DNA of 64,000 nucleotides from Ancylobacter sp. Lp-2. Its GTDB lineage: Bacteria; Pseudomonadota; Alphaproteobacteria; Rhizobiales; Xanthobacteraceae. Below are positions 32,512 through 41,788 of the stretch, piece by piece. The stretch spans positions 310,001 through 374,000 of the forward strand of contig NZ_JAJALI010000005.1 in NCBI RefSeq assembly GCF_020523795.1, given 5' to 3'. Within the stretch, counting starts at the first letter, position 1. Each line of letters begins with the position of its first letter. Both the position numbers and the translations under genes were made by a program. The notes below the pieces were generated by a model that saw only the letters and a program-made list of their open reading frames with translations, was not told the origin of the DNA and did not search any database.

Positions 32512-33177
32512 TCAGAGGCCGGGAACCAGCCGCGAGGTGCGGGCGCGATAGGCGTCATATTCTTCGCCGAACGCCGCGCTCAGCAGCGCCTCCTCGGCCC
32601 GGATGCGGGCGACGAGCGGCGGGATGAGCAGCAGCGCCAGCAGCACCCCGGCCATCGAGCGGAACACCAGCGCCCAGCCGAGCGAGCAGATCAGCAGGCC
32701 GGCATAGCTGGGATGGCGGATGACGCCATAGATGCCGTCGGTCACCAGCGTGTGGCCGGGCTGGATCGCCACCAGCCCGCTGAACCGGTTGCCGAGCACG
32801 AAGACCGGCCACAGCCGCAGCGCGCCACCGCCGGCGAACAGGAGCACGCCGAGCCAGCGCACGCCCGCGCCGCCGAAGGTCCACACATCGAGCCGGTCGG
32901 TATAGGCCGGCAGCCAGGCCGAGAGCAGGCCGAGAACGCCGAACACCGCGAGCACCCAGCGATTGCCGCGATCCTCGCGCTCGCCGGCGCTGAGATTGCC
33001 CTGCGTGAACAGCGCCGCTACCGCCAGCGCGAACAGCACCAGCGCGGCGGCGATGCGCGCCGGATCGGCGAAGAAGGCGTCGATGCCGCCCCAGCCGAGC
33101 ACGGCGAGGCCGAGATAGGCGAGCGTCGCCAGCAGCGAGAGCGCGATGAGGGCCGGCGAGCGCAGCGCGGATGCCAT
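32512..33177 (-). CDS. Isoprenylcysteine carboxyl methyltransferase (ICMT)-like membrane protein
   Basis: A 221-residue protein with five or six hydrophobic helices. The C-terminal part carries the ICMT/PEMT-like signature: [23 protein letters not shown] (about residues 140-162; conserved His-Pro-x-Tyr) and [24 protein letters not shown] near the end (Glu-Glu). These membrane methyltransferases use SAM; bacterial substrates are mostly unknown. ATG at 33177 has GGGAGG upstream. 98 bases upstream of rlmN on the same strand. Confidence 0.87.
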   Translation of the reverse strand: MASALRSPALIALSLLATLAYLGLAVLGWGGIDAFFADPARIAAALVLFALAVAALFTQGNLSAGEREDRGNRWVLAVFGVLGLLSAWLPAYTDRLDVWTFGGAGVRWLGVLLFAGGGALRLWPVFVLGNRFSGLVAIQPGHTLVTDGIYGVIRHPSYAGLLICSLGWALVFRSMAGVLLALLLIPPLVARIRAEEALLSAAFGEEYDAYRARTSRLVPGL

Positions 33178-33266
33178 GACGGCCTCCCGGTAATGCCCAA
33201 CCCTTTTCAACCGCCGGCGGCCCCGCGCGGTTCCCGCCGGCGCCGGATCCGCTTCGGCGTCGGCCG

Positions 33267-34010
33267 CTACTTCAGCGGCACCCAGATGTCGATGACGAGG
33301 TCGTCCTCCGGCGTCGTCACCGGATCGGCGCGGTATTCCTCGACATAGAGGTCCTGCGCCTCCAAGTCCTTGGCGTCGAGTAGGTTGGCGATCTGCTCAT
33401 AGGTCGGGTCCATCGCGTCATAGGGGCCGCGATGGGTGAAGCGCAGCGCCTTGCCGGCCGGCGAGGCGGAGAATTCGAAGCCCGCTCCCGGCTTCTCGGT
33501 GGTGGCGCCGGAGAACGGCACCGCCGCCTCGAACTCGAAGCCGGCGTCGTCGGTCATGGTGTACACGATGAACGGCGCGCCGACCCGCTTCAGCTTCAGC
33601 CGGTCGAGCTCGGCATAGACCTCCTTGAGCGTCGCCACCAGCGTGGAGAAGCCGTCGTCCCAGTTGCTCTTGGCGCTCTTCTGCAGCACCGGCACCGGCA
33701 CCATCTCGGCGGGATCGCCGAAGCCGTCCGGACGCTGCAGCGGGTCGCCGCCCGGCGCCACCGCCGTGGTGCCGACGCCCTTGGGATCGACCACCGGCGG
33801 CGCCACCATGTCACCCTCCCCGACGGCAGGAGCTTCCGGCGTCTTCGGATCCGGCGTCGCCGGCGCGGCGGGGGACGGAGTTCCTGCGGCCGGCGCCTCG
33901 GCGGCCGGCGCGGGCGACTGCGCCCGGACCGGCAGCGCCACCATCGCCAGCAGCGCCAGCGCGAGCACGGATTTCATGAGAGGATTCAGGAGCCGAAGGA
34001 CAAGCTGCAT
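33267..34010 (-). CDS. Secreted GyrI-like (effector-binding) domain protein
   Basis: A 247-residue predicted periplasmic protein: signal peptide (KSVLALALLAMVALPVRA), a Pro/Ala-rich linker of about 80 residues, and a C-terminal GyrI-like/AraC effector-binding domain (residues about 125-247) with FIVYTMTDDAGFEFEAAVPF and FTHRGPYDAMDPTYEQIAN. This domain binds small hydrophobic ligands or acts as a hydrolase in other proteins. The ATG at 34010 adds 11 residues before the second ATG at 33977, which would be a more compact signal peptide. Divergent from dapF over about 258 bases. Confidence 0.75.
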   Translation of the reverse strand: MQLVLRLLNPLMKSVLALALLAMVALPVRAQSPAPAAEAPAAGTPSPAAPATPDPKTPEAPAVGEGDMVAPPVVDPKGVGTTAVAPGGDPLQRPDGFGDPAEMVPVPVLQKSAKSNWDDGFSTLVATLKEVYAELDRLKLKRVGAPFIVYTMTDDAGFEFEAAVPFSGATTEKPGAGFEFSASPAGKALRFTHRGPYDAMDPTYEQIANLLDAKDLEAQDLYVEEYRADPVTTPEDDLVIDIWVPLK

Positions 34011-34268
34011 GGTTCACCCGGGCACGGCATGACGCCGTCCCATCCTTAGCATCCCGCCGGTGGCGCGACGATGGCGCAAAGCAGCCGCCACCACCTTTCC
34101 CCGCCCGCGCGGCAGCGGCGCCACGCCTCCATCCCCGATCCCTTGGGCACGCCTGCGCCGCCGGAACGGGCGTCCTGCGGCAAACGCACTGGCCTTCGCG
34201 CCCGGCTTCGCCATATAAGGGCGGAATTCCGCCGCTTGAGCGCCCGGCTGCGCATTTCTCGGAACACC

Positions 34269-35135
34269 ATGGCTTCGCTGGCAGACCGCCCCTTCGTGAA
34301 GATGAACGGCCTCGGCAACGAGATCGTCGTGCTCGATCTGCGCGACGAGCCGGTGCCGGTGCCGCCGGCGGAGGCGCGCGCCCTCGCCCGGCCGGAGGTG
34401 CTGCCCTTCGACCAGATCATGGCGCTCTATCCCGCCGCCGTGCCGGGCATCGACGCCTATGTGCGCATCATCAACGCCGATGGCTCGGAGGCCGGCGCCT
34501 GCGGCAACGGCACGCGCTGCATCGCGCTCTACGAACATGGCCGCACCGGCCGCAGCCATATCCGCTTCGAATCCGTCGCCGGCCTGCTCGATTGCAATGT
34601 CGCCTCCGGCGGCATCACCGTCGACATGGGGCCGCCACGCTTCGGCTGGGCCGATATCCCGCTCGCCGGCCCGGTGGCCGATACCCGCGCCATCGACATC
34701 CAGGCCGGCCCGGCGGAAGCCCCGGTGCTCGTCGGCCCGGCGGTGGCCAATGTCGGCAACCCGCACGCGGTCTTCTTCGTGCCGGACGCCGCCGCCATCG
34801 ACCTCGGCCGCTACGGGCCGGAGCTTGAGCGCCATCCCGCCTTCCCGGATCGCGCCAACATCTCGGTGGCGCAGGTGCTGGCGCCCGACCGCATCCTCCT
34901 GAAGGTATGGGAGCGCGGCGCCGGGCTCACCCGCGCCTGCGGCTCCGCCGCCTGCGCCACCGCTGTCTGCGCCGTCCGCCTCGGCCTCACCGGGCGCCGC
35001 GTCACCGTCACCCTGCCCGGCGGCGACCTCACCATCGAGTGGCGCGAGGCCGACGACCACATCCTGATGACCGGCCCGGCGGAACTGGAATTTTCCGGTC
35101 GCCTCACCCCCGACATGCTCGGCGTGACGGCCTGA
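34269..35135 (+). CDS. dapF: Diaminopimelate epimerase
   Basis: Interconverts LL- and meso-diaminopimelate for lysine and peptidoglycan. The 288-residue enzyme has the two catalytic cysteines in [11 protein letters not shown] near residue 76 and [12 protein letters not shown] near 225, plus [14 protein letters not shown] near residue 12 and GNPHAVFFV near 159. It is somewhat longer than E. coli DapF (274). ATG at 34269 is 11 residues ahead of KMNGLGN. First of a dapF-mtaB-ftsY group: the next gene starts 11 bases after its stop. Confidence 0.96.
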   Translation: MASLADRPFVKMNGLGNEIVVLDLRDEPVPVPPAEARALARPEVLPFDQIMALYPAAVPGIDAYVRIINADGSEAGACGNGTRCIALYEHGRTGRSHIRFESVAGLLDCNVASGGITVDMGPPRFGWADIPLAGPVADTRAIDIQAGPAEAPVLVGPAVANVGNPHAVFFVPDAAAIDLGRYGPELERHPAFPDRANISVAQVLAPDRILLKVWERGAGLTRACGSAACATAVCAVRLGLTGRRVTVTLPGGDLTIEWREADDHILMTGPAELEFSGRLTPDMLGVTA

Positions 35136-35146
35136 AGGACCGCCTC

Positions 35147-36439
35147 ATGTCCATCGACGTCGTCACCTTCGGCTGCCGCCTCAACACGCTCGAATCCGAG
35201 GCGGTGAAGCACGCCGCCGGCGCGGCGGGGCTTGACGACCTCGTGGTGGTCAACACTTGCGCCGTCACGGCGGAGGCGGTGCGGCAGGCCCGGCAGGCGA
35301 TCCGCCGGCTGAAGCGCGAGCAGCCGGACAAGCGGATCGTCGTCACCGGCTGCGCCGCCCAGACCGAGCCGGCGACCTTCGCCGGCATGGAAGAGGTCGA
35401 GCGCGTGATCGGCAATGCCGAGAAGGCGAAGCCGGAGACCTGGGCCGCCACCCGCCAGGCGCTCGATTTCGGCGTCGGCAACGAGGAAAAGGCCGTCGTC
35501 GGCGACATCATGAGCGTGCGCGAGACCGCGCTGCACCTGATCGACGGGCTACAGGTCGACGGTATCGAGGGCCATACCCGCGCCTTCGTGCAGGTGCAGA
35601 ACGGCTGCGACCATCGCTGCACCTTCTGCATCATTCCCTATGGACGCGGCAATTCCCGCTCGGTGCCGGCCGGCGAGGTGGTGGCGCAGGTGCGCCGGCT
35701 GGTCGAGAACGGCTACGCGGAAGTGGTGCTCACCGGCGTCGACCTCACCTCCTGGGGCGCCGGCCTGCCGGGTGCGCCGAAGCTCGGCACGCTGGTGCGC
35801 GCGATCCTGCGTCACGTGCCGGAGCTGCGGCGCCTCAGGCTCTCCTCCATCGATTCCGTCGAAGCCGATGACGAACTCATCCGCGCCATCGCCGAGGAAG
35901 AGCGGCTGATGCCGCATCTGCATCTCTCGCTGCAGGCCGGCGACGATCTCATCCTCAAGCGGATGAAGCGCCGGCATTCGCGGAGCGACGCTATTCGTTT
36001 CTGCGCCAGCATCCGCCGCGCCCGGCCGGACATGGTATTCGGCGCCGACATCATCGCCGGCTTCCCGACCGAGACCGAGGCGCATTTCCGCAACTCGCTG
36101 GCCCTCGTCGACGACTGCGGGCTGACGCATCTGCACGTCTTCCCGTTCTCGGCGCGGCGCGGCACGCCGGCAGCGCGCATGCCGCAGCTGCCGGGCGACG
36201 CGGTCAAGGAGCGCGCGCGCCGCCTGCGCGAGAAGGGCGCCAGCGCGCTGCTGCGCCACCTCGCCTCCGCGATCGGCACCCGGGCCGAGGTGCTCGCCGA
36301 GGCCGGCGGCCTCGCCCGCACCCGCGCCTTCACCCCGGTGCGGCTCGGCACCCCCATGCCGCGCGGCAGCATCGGCGAGGTGCGTATCGCCGGGCATGAC
36401 GGCACGCATCTCCTCGGCACCCGGCTGATCGCCGCCTGA
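35147..36439 (+). CDS. mtaB: tRNA N6-threonylcarbamoyladenosine(37) C2-methylthiotransferase MtaB
   Basis: Radical SAM methylthiotransferase that converts t6A37 to ms2t6A37 in ANN-decoding tRNAs. The 430-residue protein begins MSIDVVTFGCRLNTLES (MTTase N-terminal domain, first [4Fe-4S] Cys), has VVNTCAVT and VVTGCAAQ, the radical SAM motif C-x3-C-x2-C in NGCDHRCTFCIIPYGRG near residue 150, and GVDLTSWGAGL, LRLSSID typical of MtaB. It lacks a clear C-terminal extension beyond a TRAM-like region. Start ATG at 35147 has AAGGA upstream; 16 bases separate it from ftsY. Confidence 0.93.
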   Translation: MSIDVVTFGCRLNTLESEAVKHAAGAAGLDDLVVVNTCAVTAEAVRQARQAIRRLKREQPDKRIVVTGCAAQTEPATFAGMEEVERVIGNAEKAKPETWAATRQALDFGVGNEEKAVVGDIMSVRETALHLIDGLQVDGIEGHTRAFVQVQNGCDHRCTFCIIPYGRGNSRSVPAGEVVAQVRRLVENGYAEVVLTGVDLTSWGAGLPGAPKLGTLVRAILRHVPELRRLRLSSIDSVEADDELIRAIAEEERLMPHLHLSLQAGDDLILKRMKRRHSRSDAIRFCASIRRARPDMVFGADIIAGFPTETEAHFRNSLALVDDCGLTHLHVFPFSARRGTPAARMPQLPGDAVKERARRLREKGASALLRHLASAIGTRAEVLAEAGGLARTRAFTPVRLGTPMPRGSIGEVRIAGHDGTHLLGTRLIAA

Positions 36440-36455
36440 ACCTTTCGGAAGCGAC

Positions 36456-37394
36456 ATGAGCGACGACACTCCCCGCCCCGGCTTCTGGAAGCGCCTGACA
36501 CAGGGCCTGACGCGCACCGCGTCGAACCTGTCGACCGGCATCACCGACCTGTTCACCAAGCGCAAGCTCGACGCCGACACGCTGGAGGACCTCGAGGACG
36601 TGCTGATCCGCGCCGATCTCGGGGTGGAGACCTCCGCCCGCATCGCCGAGGTGGTCGGCAAGGGCCGCTACGACAAGCAGATCGAGCCGGAGGAGGTGCG
36701 CGGCCTCGTCGCCGCCGAGATCGAGAAGGTGCTGGCCCCCGTCGCCAGGCCGCTCACCTTCGGCGCCGACGGCAAGCCCTTCGTGCTCTTGATGGTCGGG
36801 GTCAACGGGTCGGGCAAGACCACCACCATCGGCAAGCTCGCCTCGGTGCTGCGGAGCGAGGGCAAACGCGTGGTGCTCGCCGCCGGCGACACGTTCCGCG
36901 CCGCCGCCACCGAGCAGCTGAAGGTGTGGGCCGACCGCACCGGCGCCGCCCTGGTCTCCCGCCCGCCGGGCGCCGACGCCGCCGGCGTCGCCTTCGACGC
37001 GCTGGCCCAGGCCAAGGCCGAGGGCGCCGACGTGCTGATCATCGACACTGCCGGCCGGCTGCAGAACCGCGCCGAGCTGATGGCGGAGCTGGAGAAGATC
37101 GTCCGCGTCATCAAGAAGCAGGACCCCGCCGCGCCGCATGCGGTGGTGCTCACCCTCGACGCCACGGTCGGCCAGAACGCGCTGTCGCAGGTGGACGCGT
37201 TCCAGCGCGTCGCCGGCGTCACCGGCCTCGTGATGACCAAGCTCGACGGCACCGCGCGCGGTGGCATCCTGGTGGCGCTGGCCGCCAAATACGGCCTGCC
37301 GGTGCATCTGATCGGCGTCGGCGAGGGCATTGACGATCTGCAGCCTTTCGCCGCGCGCGATTTCGCCCGCGCCGTGGTCGGCCTCGACGACTGA
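36456..37394 (+). CDS. ftsY: Signal recognition particle receptor FtsY
   Basis: Membrane-associated SRP receptor GTPase that pairs with Ffh to deliver nascent membrane proteins to SecYEG. The 312-residue protein is the short NG type without the long acidic A domain: an N-terminal helical bundle, then GVNGSGKTTTIGKLA (G1) near 112, DTFRAAATEQL near 147, IDTAGRLQNRAEL (G3) near 197 and TKLDGTARGG (G4) near 260, ending GVGEGIDDLQPF. ATG at 36456. In the dapF-mtaB-ftsY order common in Hyphomicrobiales. Confidence 0.97.
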   Translation: MSDDTPRPGFWKRLTQGLTRTASNLSTGITDLFTKRKLDADTLEDLEDVLIRADLGVETSARIAEVVGKGRYDKQIEPEEVRGLVAAEIEKVLAPVARPLTFGADGKPFVLLMVGVNGSGKTTTIGKLASVLRSEGKRVVLAAGDTFRAAATEQLKVWADRTGAALVSRPPGADAAGVAFDALAQAKAEGADVLIIDTAGRLQNRAELMAELEKIVRVIKKQDPAAPHAVVLTLDATVGQNALSQVDAFQRVAGVTGLVMTKLDGTARGGILVALAAKYGLPVHLIGVGEGIDDLQPFAARDFARAVVGLDD

Positions 37395-37526
37395 GGGACT
37401 CCTCGCGTCACGCGGGTGCGTCTGCGTCGCGAAAACGCAGGCGGGAAAACCGGACCGTGATCGCGCGGCCCTTGATCGCGCCGCATTGCCGGGCGACAAC
37501 GCTGGAAAGTGAGGATTTCCACCGCG

Positions 37527-38156
37527 ATGAACGATAACCGTCCCCCGGACGCATCCCGCAGCATGAGCCCGCTCGTCAAGATCGCGCTGGAACTCGGGCC
37601 GCTGGTGATCTTCTTCATCGCCAATGGCCGCGCCGGCATCTATGCCGCCACCGGCGCCTTCATGATCGCCACCTTCGTGGCGCTGGCGCTGATGTGGCTG
37701 ATCGCCCGCAAGATCGCGGTGATGCCGCTGATCTCCGCCGCCGTGGTGCTGGTGTTCGGCACGCTCACCATCGTCCTGCAGGACGACCACTTCATCAAGA
37801 TGAAGCCGACTCTGGTCAACGCGCTGTTCGGCGTGGCGCTGCTCGGCGGGCTGGCGTTCAGGAAGCCGCTGCTGCCCTATGTGCTCGGCGACGTGTTCGA
37901 GCTGACGCCGGAAGGCTGGCGGGTGCTCACCATCCGCTGGGGCGTGTTCTTCATCGTCATGGCGGTGCTGAACGAGATCGTCTGGCGCTCGGTGTCGACC
38001 GACTCATGGGTCGCCTTCAAGACCTTCGGCTACCTGCCGCTCACTTTGGTCTTCGCCATGGCGCAGGTGCCGCTGATGACCCGCCACGGCGCCCCGGCCG
38101 GCAGCACCGCCAAGACCGGCATTCCCAAGACCGGCGCGCCCGAGGCCGGCGAGTAG
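37527..38156 (+). CDS. Septation protein A (IspZ/YciB family)
   Basis: A 209-residue inner-membrane protein of the IspZ/YciB family, involved in septation or cell envelope in Shigella/E. coli. Five or so hydrophobic segments, with the family text KIALELGPLVIFFIANGRAGIYAATGAFM near residue 18, DDHFIKMKPTLVNALFGVALLGG near 90 and RWGVFFIVMAVLNEIVWR near 140. ATG at 37527 is preferred to GTG at 37509. The C-terminal 20 residues form a Thr/Gly/Pro tail. Follows ftsY by about 130 bases. Confidence 0.9.
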   Translation: MNDNRPPDASRSMSPLVKIALELGPLVIFFIANGRAGIYAATGAFMIATFVALALMWLIARKIAVMPLISAAVVLVFGTLTIVLQDDHFIKMKPTLVNALFGVALLGGLAFRKPLLPYVLGDVFELTPEGWRVLTIRWGVFFIVMAVLNEIVWRSVSTDSWVAFKTFGYLPLTLVFAMAQVPLMTRHGAPAGSTAKTGIPKTGAPEAGE

Positions 38157-38463
38157 CGGCCACTACCGAAGCACCGGGGCCTTGAGGAGCCGCCTCGCGG
38201 CCGCACCTTCCGATCCTGTCCCCTTCTTGCCCTCTCCCCGCACCGAACTCGGCTGTTACCGAGTTCGGTTCCGGGAAGGTCGAAACCGGATTTATCCGGT
38301 TTCGACGGAGATGGCCCGCGTCAGCGGTGAGCGGCGACGCCATTGGGAGGCGTGGAGCCCCCTCGCCCCATCCCTCTCCGTCAAACCCGGCCGGTGCCGC
38401 GTTTGACCTTCGTGGAGACCGAGTGCGGCACCAGCCGGGCCCGGTGCGGGAGAAGAAGGCCCG
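38157..38463. repeat. Intergenic region with three tandem hairpins
   Basis: Spacer between convergent genes. ACCGAACTCGG (38242-38252) pairs perfectly with CCGAGTTCGGT (38259-38269), loop CTGTTA. GTCGAAACCGGAT (38279-38291) pairs perfectly with ATCCGGTTTCGAC (38294-38306), loop of two (functionally about four) bases. GTCAAACCCGGC (38380-38391) pairs with GCCGCGTTTGAC (38396-38407) with one mismatch. None has a T tract. They may act as bidirectional 3' ends or be a palindromic repeat cluster. No gene is supported here. Confidence 0.7.
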
Positions 38464-39522
38464 TTACGGCGCCGGGTTGCCGGTCAGCTGGTGCACGGCA
38501 TCGATCTTCTCGATCACCTCCGGCGCCAGCACCACGTCCTGCGCCGCGATGTCGGTCTTCAGCTGCTCCAAGGTGGTGGCGCCGAGGATCACCGAGGTCA
38601 TGAAGCCGCGCGACAGCGCAAAGGAGAGCGCCATCTGCGCCGGGTCGAGCCCATGCTCGGCGGCGATGGCGAGATAGGCGTCGATCGCCGCTTCCGTACC
38701 CGGCTTCTGGTAGCGCTGGCCACGATCGAACAGCGTGGTGCGCGCCCCGGCCGGCCGGGCGCCCTTCTGGTACTTGCCGGTCAGGAAGCCCTGCCCCAGC
38801 GCCGAATAGGCGAGCAGCGCCACGTCCTCGCGCAGGCTCACCTCGGCGAGCGCGGTCTCGTAGGTGCGGTTGATGAGGTTGTAGGCGTTCTGCACCGAGG
38901 CGACGCGCGGCAGGCCGTGCTTATCGGCTTCCGCGAGGAAGCGCATCGTGCCCCAGGCGCTCTCGTTGGAGAGACCGATATGGCGCACCTTGCCTTCGCT
39001 CACCAGCTCACCGAACGCCTGCAACGTCTCGAGGATCGGCGTCTCGTCCGGCGTCGGCCGGCCGTCGGCGCCCTCGGGCCAGCGGGTCGGGTTGGAGCCC
39101 CAGGCCATCTCGCGGCCCGGCCAATGCAGCTGGTAGAGGTCGATATAGTCGGTCTGCAGCCGGTTCAGGCTCTTCTCCACCGCCTCGCGGATCTGCACGC
39201 GGTTGGGCTTGCCGGGCGAGCCGTCATCGCGGAACCAGGTCATCTCGGAGAGGCCGACCACCTTGGTGGCGAGGATCACCTTGTCGCGGTTGCCGCGCGC
39301 CTTGAGCCAGGTGCCGATGATGCGCTCGGTGGAGCCGGTGGTCTCCGGCTTGGGCGGGATCGAATAGAGCTCGGCGGTGTCGATGAAGTTGATGCCCTCG
39401 GCGAGGGCGTAGTCGAGCTGGGCATGGCCTTCGGCTTCGGTGTTCTGCTGCCCATAGGTCATGGTGCCGAGGCAAAGCGCGCTCACCTCGAGGCCGGTGC
39501 GGCCGAGCGGACGATACTGCAT
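38464..39522 (-). CDS. Aldo/keto reductase, Tas-like
   Basis: A 352-residue NADP(H)-dependent aldo/keto reductase. The (beta/alpha)8 catalytic set is visible: Asp in FIDTAELYS (with catalytic Tyr in AELYS) near residue 49, Lys in VILATKVVG near 84, His in YQLHWP near 127, and SVILGATTLEQL near 320 for the cofactor phosphate. The sequence from SIPPKPETTGSTERIIGTWL onward resembles Tas. ATG at 39522 begins MQYRPLGRTGLEVS, the canonical start. Substrate unknown. Stands alone. Confidence 0.92.
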   Translation of the reverse strand: MQYRPLGRTGLEVSALCLGTMTYGQQNTEAEGHAQLDYALAEGINFIDTAELYSIPPKPETTGSTERIIGTWLKARGNRDKVILATKVVGLSEMTWFRDDGSPGKPNRVQIREAVEKSLNRLQTDYIDLYQLHWPGREMAWGSNPTRWPEGADGRPTPDETPILETLQAFGELVSEGKVRHIGLSNESAWGTMRFLAEADKHGLPRVASVQNAYNLINRTYETALAEVSLREDVALLAYSALGQGFLTGKYQKGARPAGARTTLFDRGQRYQKPGTEAAIDAYLAIAAEHGLDPAQMALSFALSRGFMTSVILGATTLEQLKTDIAAQDVVLAPEVIEKIDAVHQLTGNPAP

Positions 39523-39599
39523 GATGGGATCAACGACTTGCTGGTGGGGAAGGTCGGGGCGAGGAAACCGACGGAGCAACTCCGGCCGCGCGGGCCGTC

Positions 39600-41633
39600 C
39601 TACCGGCTGTCGAGAACCGGCTGGAAGGCGCGCGTGAGTTCCTCGGCGATGAAGGCGGTACCATAGACCGACAGATGGTTCCTGTCGAAATAGAAACTGC
39701 CATTGGCGTCGCCCCAGAGATAGAGCTCGCCCTGGCGGAAGCCGCGATCGACCGAGACGTACCACACCTCGCCACCGGCGAGCCGCGCCATCGCCCGCTC
39801 GGCCGGGCCCTGCAGGACGGCGTCGGCGGCGAGGGATTGCGAACTCCCGGCGATGGTCTCCAGCAGCTCGGCGCCACCCACGCCCTCGCCGGCCCCGAGG
39901 AACACCACCTGCTCCATCAGCTTGTCGGGCGAGGCCGGCTGCTCGGGCACCTGGTCCAGCAGCACCACGGCGACGCCGAGCCCGGCATAGCGCTGCACCG
40001 TATGCGCCAGCAGGTCGGCGAACACGCCGTCCGGGCCGGCGGAGGGATGGATGGACGGTGCGGCCGCCGCCGCCGGAATGAAGGAAAACCGGCCCCGGGC
40101 GCCCGGCCGTTCGCCGTTGAAATAGTGCGACCAGCGCGCCGCCAGCACCACGACGTCGAAGCCGCCGTCGCGCACCGCCTCATATTCGCGGCGGTTGACC
40201 TCCTCGCACAGGCCGCGCGCCAGCGTGCTGCCCCTCACTTCGGCATCGAGCACCGGCGGGCAATCCCCCGCTCCCAGCCAGGAGACGGCGTTGCGCGCGC
40301 CGAGAAGATGGAACGCCGGCAGGATGGCGGCGGAATGGCTATCGCCGATCACCAGGATACGGTGCGCCGGCTCCGGCGGGGTGAAGATCGGGCACAGCAG
40401 GTTGAAATCGCCGATCTCCGTCGCCCCGGTGCCCAGCCAGCACGGCTTGGCCAGCGGCGCGTCGGCGAGGCTGGCCAGCAGCCCGGCCTCGCGGCTGCCG
40501 GGCGCCGGCACCGGCACGCGGCCGGGAATGCCCTTCGAGACGCTGGCATAGAGGCCGCCGGCGACGAACAGCACGCCGCAGGCGGCACAGGCGGCGGCGA
40601 AGCGTCGGCGCGCCACCCCCGGCGCGGCGCGGCGGCGGAACGGCCGCTCGACGAAGCGCCAGCTCAGCGCGCCCAGCCCCACCGCCGCTACAGCGAGCAG
40701 CAGCAGCAGGCCTTCCGACGGCGCCGAAAGGCTGCGGATGCGCGCGAAGGCGAACAGCGGCTGGTGCCAGAGATAGGTGCTGTAGCTGATCACCCCGAGC
40801 CCGACCAGCGGCGGCAGCGACAGCAGCCGGGCGGCGGCGGTGCCCGGCTGGGCGAACAGGATGACCAGCACCGCCCCGCCGACCGGCACCAGCGCGTAGA
40901 GGCCGGGGAACGGCGTGCCGCCATCGAACAGGAACACCGCGCCGAGAATGAGCCCGAGGCCGGCGAGGCCGAGCGGCTCGCTGCGCCGCATCGGCCCGTC
41001 CAGCATGAGGAAGGCGCAGAGCGCGCCGGCGAGCAGCTCCCAGGCGCGGAACGGCGTCAGGTAGAAATTCGCCACCGGCGCGAAACGCGATCCCCATTCC
41101 GCCAGCATCAGGCTGGCGAGCGCCAGGGCGGCGGTCGCCCAGAACGCGACGCGGCGCCCCTGCCGCCAGAGCAGCACGAAGGCCAGCGGCGCGACGAGGT
41201 AATATTGCTCCTCGACGGCGAGGCTCCAGGTGTGCAGCAACGGCTTTAGCTCGGAGGCGGCGGCGAAATAGCCGCCATCCTCGCGCCAGAACAGGAAGTT
41301 GGAGACCGAGAACACCACCGCGACGACGCTGCGACCGAAATGGCGCAGCTGGTCGGGCACCATCCACGCCCAGGCGAAGGGCAGGCAGCAGAGGAGCACG
41401 AAGAACAGCGCCGGCAGGATCCGCCGCGCCCGCCGCTCGTAGAAGCCGAGCAGCGAGAACTCGCCGCGCCGGACCTCCGTGAGCAGGATGCTGGTGATGA
41501 GGTAGCCGCTGATGACGAAGAAGATGTCGACGCCGACGAAGCCGCCGGAAAACGCCCCGATCCCGGCGTGAAACAGGATCACCGGGGTGACGGCGAGCGC
41601 GCGCAGCCCATCGATTTCGGGTCGGTACTTCAT
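39600..41633 (-). CDS. Acyltransferase 3 / SGNH-hydrolase fusion (OatA-like)
   Basis: A 677-residue membrane protein that O-acylates a cell-surface polysaccharide, peptidoglycan or lipid. The N-terminal acyltransferase-3 part (residues 1 to about 340) starts MKYRPEIDGLRALAVTPVIL, has the D-G-L-R-A motif and VDIFFVISGYLITSIL, and about ten hydrophobic segments. The C-terminal periplasmic SGNH part (about 400-677) has VIGDSHSAAILPAF (catalytic Ser) and FDRNHLSVYG (Asp and His). This two-domain design is that of OatA-type and LPS/EPS O-acetyltransferases. Acceptor not inferable. ATG at 41633; stands alone. Confidence 0.9.
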   Translation of the reverse strand: MKYRPEIDGLRALAVTPVILFHAGIGAFSGGFVGVDIFFVISGYLITSILLTEVRRGEFSLLGFYERRARRILPALFFVLLCCLPFAWAWMVPDQLRHFGRSVVAVVFSVSNFLFWREDGGYFAAASELKPLLHTWSLAVEEQYYLVAPLAFVLLWRQGRRVAFWATAALALASLMLAEWGSRFAPVANFYLTPFRAWELLAGALCAFLMLDGPMRRSEPLGLAGLGLILGAVFLFDGGTPFPGLYALVPVGGAVLVILFAQPGTAAARLLSLPPLVGLGVISYSTYLWHQPLFAFARIRSLSAPSEGLLLLLAVAAVGLGALSWRFVERPFRRRAAPGVARRRFAAACAACGVLFVAGGLYASVSKGIPGRVPVPAPGSREAGLLASLADAPLAKPCWLGTGATEIGDFNLLCPIFTPPEPAHRILVIGDSHSAAILPAFHLLGARNAVSWLGAGDCPPVLDAEVRGSTLARGLCEEVNRREYEAVRDGGFDVVVLAARWSHYFNGERPGARGRFSFIPAAAAAPSIHPSAGPDGVFADLLAHTVQRYAGLGVAVVLLDQVPEQPASPDKLMEQVVFLGAGEGVGGAELLETIAGSSQSLAADAVLQGPAERAMARLAGGEVWYVSVDRGFRQGELYLWGDANGSFYFDRNHLSVYGTAFIAEELTRAFQPVLDSR

Positions 41634-41788
41634 CCCCGTTTCTGACGGGAAAATACCACCAGCGACTAGTGACGCGCGGCCACGCTGCGCGGGAAAATGC
41701 CGCGTTACTCGCCATCTGCGCGAGCGGACCCGCGTTCGCGCGGCGAAACCGCCGAGGATGCATTCGCGAGCTAGGGAGCCGTGCCGCG

